Positions 58,890 through 64,000 of a stretch of DNA of 64,000 nucleotides are shown here, one piece after another. Position 1 is the stretch's first letter. Each line of letters begins with the position of its first letter. Location of the stretch: positions 62,001 through 126,000 of the forward strand of contig JAXGRA010000007.1 of the NCBI GenBank assembly GCA_040766135.1, given 5' to 3'. The notes below the pieces were generated by a model, which saw only the letters and a program-made list of their open reading frames with translations, had not been told where the DNA came from and ran no database searches. The position numbers were made by a program, and so were the translations under genes. The DNA is from JAGVSV01 sp040766135. GTDB taxonomy: Bacteria; Bacillota; Clostridia; Christensenellales; Aristaeellaceae.

Positions 58890-59705
58890 TTATACCGCCT
58901 TTCTCCGGCTGCCTAGCGGCACCCACCGCATGGCCGCCACATTGGCCGCCATCAGCGCCAGCAGGATGCCGCCCTGCCGCAGCAGGCCCCAGCCCATGGG
59001 CACGCCAAACTGTCCCTCGCTGAACGCATAGCGCGCGGCGATGCTCCAGTTGACAAACACCTGGATGCTGCCTGCGTTTTCCTCGTTAGAACCGGCCAGG
59101 ATGCCCCACACCACCGGCAGCATGTACGCTAACACGCCCCAGCCCACCTCGCCCACGCTGACATACACCAGCAGGTAGGCTAGCAACAGCATCAGGCTTT
59201 GCAGCGTGTAGCACAGCATGGAAAACAGCGGCGGCGCATATGTTTTTTGCAGGAAACCAAAGGCATCCGCCCCATATACATGCAGCCCCCGCAGCCCAAA
59301 CAGCGCACCCACCGCCAAAATGGTCAGCGCCATGACCAGTGTGCACAGCAGCGTGTATACCATCAGCCCGGCCAATTGCTGCGCCATCCAGCGCATGCGG
59401 CTTTGATACCGGTGCAGGCTGAACACCAACAGGCTGCCCGACGCGCGCTGGCTGTACAGCACCAGCCCGGCCAGCGGCGGCATCAGCGCCAGCAGCCAGT
59501 CCATCGCGGTGTCCAGCTCCACAAACATATCATATCCAGGCCCGCCCAACACCTGCTGCACCAGCCCGCCCAACGTGGTGCCGGTGATATACAGGTGCAG
59601 GCTGGCCAGGCACCGCGCCGCCGCCATGGCCGCCACCAGCGCAACCACCCGCCACGGCAGCATGGCGCGCACCAGATACGCCGTGTGCGATGCAAACCGC
59701 CTCAT
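58890..59705 (-). CDS. ABC-2-like membrane protein B
   Basis: 271 residues, ATG 59705 overlapping the previous stop (ATGA). Six membrane segments can be seen (e.g. VVALVAAMAAARCLASLHLY, LLCTLVMALTILAVGALFG, LLLAYLLVYVSVGEVGWGVL). No family name is recognised; topology fits an ABC-2 permease that pairs with the ATPase downstream and the similar protein upstream. The larger open frame extending to 59984 lacks a ribosome site and overlaps the upstream gene. Confidence 0.7.
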   Translation of the reverse strand: MRRFASHTAYLVRAMLPWRVVALVAAMAAARCLASLHLYITGTTLGGLVQQVLGGPGYDMFVELDTAMDWLLALMPPLAGLVLYSQRASGSLLVFSLHRYQSRMRWMAQQLAGLMVYTLLCTLVMALTILAVGALFGLRGLHVYGADAFGFLQKTYAPPLFSMLCYTLQSLMLLLAYLLVYVSVGEVGWGVLAYMLPVVWGILAGSNEENAGSIQVFVNWSIAARYAFSEGQFGVPMGWGLLRQGGILLALMAANVAAMRWVPLGSRRKAV

Positions 59706-60490
59706 GCGTTCACCCCCTGTTCCCGCCGTAGCACCCACCACAGGCCGCCCGCGCCCACCAGCAGCCCGCCCAACAGATAAACACCCTGCCGCAGCGTCAT
59801 GGGCCACAGGCCCGGCGCATAGGATATCCATACCGACAGCAGGCTTTGCTGCGACCAGTGCATCAGCACATCCCCGCGGTAAAACAGCGCGGTGCTTAGT
59901 TGAAAACACAGCGCCGTGGTTAGCACCAGCCCCAGCCCGGCATTGCCGCACAGCGCGCATATCCCCACCCCCGCCAGCGACCAACTTAGCGCGGCGGCCG
60001 CCGTGCGCAGCACGCTGTCCAGCATGTAACGCACACCATAGGGGTCGGCAATGGCGGCATAGCTGGAGCGCTGCAGCATGGCATATACCTGGGCGGTGCG
60101 CTCCCCCGGCGGGTCAGTGCACGCTGCCAGCAGCGCAATAAAGCACGCGCTGCCCAGCAGGCTGGCCAGCACCGCGCCCGCCGCCGCGCGCCCCAACAGC
60201 GAGGCCGCGTACTTGCCCCTGCTGGTGCGGTGCAGGATCATTTTGACAAAGCCGCTTTGCCGGTCCTCGGCCACCATACCGGCGGCTGGCAGCACCGCAA
60301 TCAGCGGCAGCAGCACCGGCACAATGCCATGCTCCCGCCCCATCGTAAAGGCATGCAGCACCTCGGTGCCGGCAAACAACAGGTGCGGCGTCAGCAGCAA
60401 CGATCGAAACTGGATAAAATAGTACAGATACCCTATGCACTGCAAAAACACCGCAAAACAAAAGCCTTTGCTGCGTAAAATGCGTTTCAT
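59702..60490 (-). CDS. ABC-2-like membrane protein A
   Basis: 262 residues, ATG after AAAAGGATATATAA. Six hydrophobic segments, including VPVLLPLIAVLPAAGMVAED followed by RQSGFVKMILHRTSRGKYAAS, the cytoplasmic loop typical of ABC-2 permeases (the ED/SGxxxxxLxR-type motif that couples to the ATPase). It overlaps gene B, so the two probably form a heterodimeric exporter. Substrate unknown. Confidence 0.75.
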   Translation of the reverse strand: MKRILRSKGFCFAVFLQCIGYLYYFIQFRSLLLTPHLLFAGTEVLHAFTMGREHGIVPVLLPLIAVLPAAGMVAEDRQSGFVKMILHRTSRGKYAASLLGRAAAGAVLASLLGSACFIALLAACTDPPGERTAQVYAMLQRSSYAAIADPYGVRYMLDSVLRTAAAALSWSLAGVGICALCGNAGLGLVLTTALCFQLSTALFYRGDVLMHWSQQSLLSVWISYAPGLWPMTLRQGVYLLGGLLVGAGGLWWVLRREQGVNA

Positions 60491-60519
60491 TTATATATCC
60501 TTTTAGTTACAGGAAAGCT

Positions 60520-61560
60520 TCAACTGGACTCCCCGGTCAGGGCGTTGAACACATAGGTAAAGAAGCGCAAAGTATGCAAATCATCGCGCTGAAACTGCTG
60601 GCGTCCATTTTCATTGAACATGGTATATTGATTGACTTTGGCTGTGCATTCCCATGCAGGCATGGCCACAAAGCGGCCATCGTCCAAATTGCGCACCACA
60701 TATATCGGCTCAATGGCTATCAGCTCATAGCGTGATTTTGTAAACTGAGTTATCGAAGTGGGATAATTGTGTTCCCGTATACCATGTTCGCCCCAATAGC
60801 GTTTCCCGTTTTCAACCAACAGCGGGATGCACCCCTGCCACGGCATGAGGGGCTGCTCTATGGGCGATGTGGCCACCACCCGCCACGGTTTACCCATCGT
60901 AGCTGCCAGCATGTTGCCATCCCCATCCAGCGCAAATTCGGCCAAATTGCTGACAAAATAATCATCCTTTTCATTTTCCATGTAGATTGCCAGCGGATAT
61001 CCGCCCAGTGAGCGGCCTGCTGTAGCCACATATTGTGTGCCTTGCGGAAACAACCACGCGATGACCTTTCGATTGCCCTCTACCAGGTGCGGCTGATACG
61101 CCGTGGTGGCAGCCAGCCATTCGTCCATGGTCATCAGCGCCTGTACCCACAAATCCTCCCCCCAGCCAAGGGCTTCCAGCGCGGACAGCGCCTGGTTTTC
61201 CAGCGCTTCACGCCAGGGGATATCGATTTGATGAACGAGTTCAGCATGGTTTCTGGCATTGCCGCCGCGCAGGGAAAAGCCGGGGTGCTGATAGTGAAGA
61301 TGCTCCCGGGTCAGCTCCACCTGCTTTTTGCTGCGGATATCCGGGGCAATAAAGGGTTCCAACTGCTGGTATACGCTGTCAACCGTCCAACTATTATCCA
61401 ATACCAGCGCATACTGGTACAGTGGCCCCTCAAATCCCCTGGGTTCCTCCCGCAGGTTGATGGTCAGCGGCACGGTGTCCGGGATGTTGTACTCCTGCGC
61501 GGTGGCAGCGGCGGGAAAAAGCAGCAGAACAAGCAGGAATGTCAGAACGGTTTTCATCAT
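60520..61560 (-). CDS. Secreted protein of unknown function
   Basis: 346 residues, ATG 61560 sharing one base with the previous stop (TGATG). Signal peptide at residues 1-21 (LLVLLLFPAAATAQ), no lipobox. The rest is a mixed alpha/beta globular protein with GRSLGGYPLAIYMENE, FALDGDGNMLAAT and a C-terminal TYVFNAL; I recognise no family. Its position between an anti-sigma-like gene and the ABC exporter suggests an envelope-stress or antimicrobial-response role, which is inference only. Confidence 0.6.
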   Translation of the reverse strand: MMKTVLTFLLVLLLFPAAATAQEYNIPDTVPLTINLREEPRGFEGPLYQYALVLDNSWTVDSVYQQLEPFIAPDIRSKKQVELTREHLHYQHPGFSLRGGNARNHAELVHQIDIPWREALENQALSALEALGWGEDLWVQALMTMDEWLAATTAYQPHLVEGNRKVIAWLFPQGTQYVATAGRSLGGYPLAIYMENEKDDYFVSNLAEFALDGDGNMLAATMGKPWRVVATSPIEQPLMPWQGCIPLLVENGKRYWGEHGIREHNYPTSITQFTKSRYELIAIEPIYVVRNLDDGRFVAMPAWECTAKVNQYTMFNENGRQQFQRDDLHTLRFFTYVFNALTGESS

Positions 61561-62432
61561 CAGTGCCCCTCCTCATGTTGCCTGGTTGTAAAATGCCGGG
61601 CAAAACGATCAACCTCGGCAAAGGCACTGCTGCGCACCAGACGCTCCCAGCCGGGGGTACATGCCCATTCATCCGCTGTCATGCCCTTGGGGATGGGCAG
61701 CATGGTATCGTATTCTAACGTGGTATCGCCAAAGGATAGCAGGATTTTCCTGTCCTGATAGGCTTGTTCAAACAGTTGCAAGTATTGCTCCCGCGGCATG
61801 GGCAGCGGGCTGAAAAAGCCGCCTGCGGTATACGGCTCGGTCTCCACCGGCCACAGCGGGCGCAGCACATGGAAGGTCAGCGTCCAGCCGATATCGCCGG
61901 TGGGCAGCGGTTCATCCGTCAGTATTGAGGCGTACACAACATGGTTGTTGCTGCTGAATCGATCATTGGGCGGCATGCGTTCGGGCAGCCAGGCGCCGTC
62001 CATGGTGTCAAAGCCGCTTGTGATGTCCACATCCAATTCCTTTCCGTTGCTTTGCGCCGACAGCACGGGGAACACATACACATCGCCCGCCCCTGCATGG
62101 TGCGCCATGTGGAACGCCAGGGTGATTTCATCGCCATCCCAAAGGGCGTCTTTGATAATCAGGGTCATCCATTCATTCTGGTACAGGTCGTCAATGTCGG
62201 TAACATAGGGCGCGAATACCGGGTCTATACGCTCCCGGATGGAATAGATGGCGTTGAGCGCAATGCCGGTTGCCGCCAGCAACAGAACCAACCCAAGCGC
62301 CAACGCCAGCGGCAGCACGCGCCTGCCGCGCAAGGCCCGCGGCGGGGGCAGTGTCTCCAACGTGCGGCGAAAACGCATTTGGTCTTCAGCAGATAGCGGC
62401 GGGTAAGCCTTTTCCAAATCAGCAAGTTTCAT
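61560..62432 (-). CDS. Membrane-anchored probable anti-sigma factor
   Basis: 290 residues, ATG 62432. Residues 1-37 are a short cytoplasmic N-terminus (DLEKAYPPLSAEDQMRFRRT then LETLPPPR), residues 38-58 a single membrane helix (VLPLALALGLVLLLAATGIA), and the remainder an extracellular beta-rich domain (DEITLAFHMAHHAGAG, IGWTLTFHVLRPLWP). This DUF4179-like layout is typical of proteins encoded next to ECF sigma factors in Clostridia. No zinc-binding ZAS motif (H-x3-C-x2-C) is seen, so it is of the non-ZAS type. It overlaps the sigma factor gene by 14 bp. Confidence 0.72.
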   Translation of the reverse strand: MKLADLEKAYPPLSAEDQMRFRRTLETLPPPRALRGRRVLPLALALGLVLLLAATGIALNAIYSIRERIDPVFAPYVTDIDDLYQNEWMTLIIKDALWDGDEITLAFHMAHHAGAGDVYVFPVLSAQSNGKELDVDITSGFDTMDGAWLPERMPPNDRFSSNNHVVYASILTDEPLPTGDIGWTLTFHVLRPLWPVETEPYTAGGFFSPLPMPREQYLQLFEQAYQDRKILLSFGDTTLEYDTMLPIPKGMTADEWACTPGWERLVRSSAFAEVDRFARHFTTRQHEEGH

Positions 62433-62898
62433 CGTGTTCCTCCTGGGATAATTCCAGCCGCAGGGTATCCCTGCCGCGTGCCAGACGGCTGCGCACCGTG
62501 CTGGGCGGTATGCGCAGCAACCGGGCGATGTCCTGGGTGGGCAGGCCTTCCAGATAGTGCAGCATCACGCAGATACGCTGGTTTTCGGGCAGGCGCTCCA
62601 CCGCATCGCGCACCGATAAATCGGGCGGCGATATGGCTTCCTCCGGCAACGACTGCACCGGAACCGCCCGCGCCTGCCTGCGGTAGATGGCCCTACATTC
62701 GTTAATCAAAATGCGGATTAGCCAGCTGTCAAAAAACGCCGGGGTGCGCAGGCCGCCGCGCTTTTCCCAGGCCTTTTGCAAAGCCTGCTGCATGGCATCC
62801 TGCCGGTCTGCATCGCAGTGCAGCATGCCGCAGGCGACACGGTACATGGCACCTTGAAGCGCCATGGCCCTGTGCGTGAAATCCGCCTTGTCCAGCAA
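62419..62898 (-). CDS. ECF-type RNA polymerase sigma factor
   Basis: 159 residues from a TTG at 62898 that lies 6 bp after GGGAGG; a longer frame to 62940 lacks a ribosome site. Region 2 is visible as MALQGAMYRVACGMLHCDAD and FFDSWLIRILINECRAIYR (the core-binding and -10 regions), region 4 as RLPENQRICVMLHYLEGLPTQDIARLL (in parts) then RIPPSTVRSRLARGRDTLR, a helix-turn-helix for -35 recognition. It heads the six-gene operon that ends with the ABC ATPase and probably drives it autogenously. Confidence 0.88.
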   Translation of the reverse strand: MLDKADFTHRAMALQGAMYRVACGMLHCDADRQDAMQQALQKAWEKRGGLRTPAFFDSWLIRILINECRAIYRRQARAVPVQSLPEEAISPPDLSVRDAVERLPENQRICVMLHYLEGLPTQDIARLLRIPPSTVRSRLARGRDTLRLELSQEEHDETC

Positions 62899-63065
62899 TG
62901 GTTTCCTCCCTGCGCGCATGCCTGTTCGCAAACGCCTCACCTATTAGATGCACGAGAACGGCAAAATGTCCCAGCGATGAATTTTTTATATGATAAAATC
63001 ATCCTGCGTGTGAAGGCAGTATATCAAACATGTCCCGTCATTGGGTACATGCCCGTCCGTGCAAA

Positions 63066-63107
63066 CAAAAAACCATCGGATGCCTGATGGATGCAGACAC
63101 CCGATGG
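63066..63107 (-). terminator. Terminator of the glycoside hydrolase gene
   Basis: On the minus strand CCATCGG (63107-63101), a loop of about 21 nt containing further pairing (GCATC/GATGC), CCGATGG (63079-63073) and TTTTTT (63072-63066). Confidence 0.8.
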
Positions 63108-63123
63108 CTCATTGCGCGAAATT

Positions 63124-64000
63124 TTATAAACTTATATGTGCCTGCCACAGCCCATGCTGCAAATGAGCCAGCGTGCTGGGCAGGGGTTGTGCATGGGGCG
63201 GTACATCCGGCAACTGGTCATCGGTGGAGAAAACCAACTGAATGTCCTGCATGTCCGTGGTGCCGTTCAGCCGCCAGGCGGTGCAGCGGGTGTAGCGTGC
63301 GTCCGGGTCGGCCAGCCACAGGTGGAAGCCGTCGCTTTGGCCCTGATGGCACAGCAGCACGCTTGTACCGCCCCCTGCGGTGCGTTCGCGGGACAGCACC
63401 AGCGCGGACAGGCCGGTGGTCAGCGTGCCGGGGGTGTACAGGCTGTGCGCCCAGTTGAGCAGCGGCGAGGTCAGCCCGGAGAACGTGGGGTGCCACGCGC
63501 CCTCCCCGCTGGCCAAGCGCAGCATTTCATAGCTGTTCCAGCGGGCATTGGCCTGCGCGCACCAGGCAGATAATTGCCGGTTGACCAGTGTGAGCAGGAA
63601 ATCCCCCTGCGCCAGGTCGAGCAGCGTGCGGCCAAAGTACCACGCATGCGGATACCAGACCGAGCCGTTCCAATAGCCCGCGTGCGAAAAATACGGCGCG
63701 CTTTGGCTGACGGCGGTCAGGCCATAGGGGGTGAGCAGCTCGCGCTCGTCCGTCAGCTTGTTCAGCAGCTCCTGACGGTGCGGGGCTTGGGCACCCAGCG
63801 CTACCAGCGGATACGCGCCGTCAAAGCCGCAGTTGAGGTTGCGGCCGTTCTCATCGCGCAAAATGCCCTGCGGCGCGCCGTGTTCATCGTGCACGACATA
63901 GCCATAGTATTGGCTGTCCGCATCCCAGGCATGCTGCTCCAGCGCCAGGCTGAGTTTTTGGATATCTGCGGCATACATGCGCCGGTCGGCCTGCAAGGTA
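63124..64000 (-). CDS. Glycoside hydrolase, (alpha/alpha)6-type, MGH1/GH63-like (C-terminal part)
   Basis: At least 290 residues; the frame stays open to the window edge, so the start lies beyond 64000 and the gene is partial here. The visible region has the helical-barrel motifs of GH63/MGH1-type enzymes: WDADSQYYGYVVHDEHG, NCGFDGAYPLVALG, YFSHAGYWNGSVWYPHAWYFGRTLLDLA (in parts), NSYEMLRLASGEGAWHPTFSGLTSPLLNWAHSLY (in parts). The tail is beta-rich (GLSALVLSR, SDGFHLWLADPDA). The catalytic acid residues probably include Asp and Glu in these conserved blocks. Substrate unknown. Confidence 0.75.
   Translation of the reverse strand, partial: TLQADRRMYAADIQKLSLALEQHAWDADSQYYGYVVHDEHGAPQGILRDENGRNLNCGFDGAYPLVALGAQAPHRQELLNKLTDERELLTPYGLTAVSQSAPYFSHAGYWNGSVWYPHAWYFGRTLLDLAQGDFLLTLVNRQLSAWCAQANARWNSYEMLRLASGEGAWHPTFSGLTSPLLNWAHSLYTPGTLTTGLSALVLSRERTAGGGTSVLLCHQGQSDGFHLWLADPDARYTRCTAWRLNGTTDMQDIQLVFSTDDQLPDVPPHAQPLPSTLAHLQHGLWQAHISL

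Overview
The window looks like chromosomal DNA of a GC-rich (by eye 55-60% GC) Gram-positive Clostridia-type bacterium. The evidence is AGGAGG-type ribosome binding sites before most genes, tight operons, a single-chain PurL of about 1,236 residues, a Bacillus-type PurF with Fe-S cysteines, LplB/LplC-type sugar permeases, a DUF2089 protein and a TIGR01440 (YwlG) protein. A Christensenellales-like gut lineage is my guess, not a proof. A recurring trait is that four extracytoplasmic binding proteins carry signal peptides without a lipobox cysteine, although a true lipoprotein (LSGC) is also present. No rRNA, tRNA, CRISPR array or intact transposase was seen.

Layout. 6-4054: ADP-ribosylglycohydrolase (minus), a YwlG/YggS pair and a BNR-repeat sialidase-like protein. 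4071-7327: a truncated permease remnant, two paralogous QueG-like Fe-S proteins and a divergent IclR regulator with repeated GCAATTGC operators. 7481-10992: a FecBCD-type importer co-transcribed with a siroheme-reductase-like Fe-S protein; the binding-protein gene carries a one-base frameshift. 11180-11783: DUF2089 plus a small membrane protein. 11787-16029: two-gene glycan module (beta-helix protein and glycoside hydrolase). 16177-19890: lone HyuA-like protein, an EF-hand-like secreted protein and a GLUG-type secreted protein. 20012-23820: divergent hppA (K+-independent signature) and mgtE, the latter behind a leader with a 19-codon peptide. 23975-29034: a three-gene DNA methylation/helicase-nuclease locus whose second methylase has an AT-rich, apparently exchanged C-terminal half. 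29058-32118: a TIM-barrel epimerase and an AT-rich, probably transferred pyruvate kinase. 32305-33282: MarR and a HEAT-repeat protein.

33397-40080 is a carbohydrate uptake island: AraC regulator, binding protein, two permeases, an esterase-like hydrolase and a CapA-like metallophosphatase. 40270-42098 holds a 32-codon ORF translationally coupled to a radical SAM protein. 42101-44094 is a zinc-binding-protein operon with a promoter/palindrome. 44455-55629 is a complete-looking purine operon, purE-C-F-M-N-O-AICARFT-D-L, in which the final two steps are done by a PurO-type cyclohydrolase and a stand-alone AICAR transformylase; its leader shows mutually exclusive hairpins ending in a terminator. 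55845-58181 encodes a large protein joining a propeller-like region to a solute-binding domain. 58257-62898 is a six-gene operon: ECF sigma factor, membrane-anchored probable anti-sigma, secreted protein, two ABC-2-like membrane proteins and an ATPase. The window ends inside a glycoside hydrolase.

The strongest candidates for something undescribed are the purE leader attenuator, the mgtE leader peptide, the small ORF coupled to the radical SAM gene, and the mosaic methylase/helicase locus.
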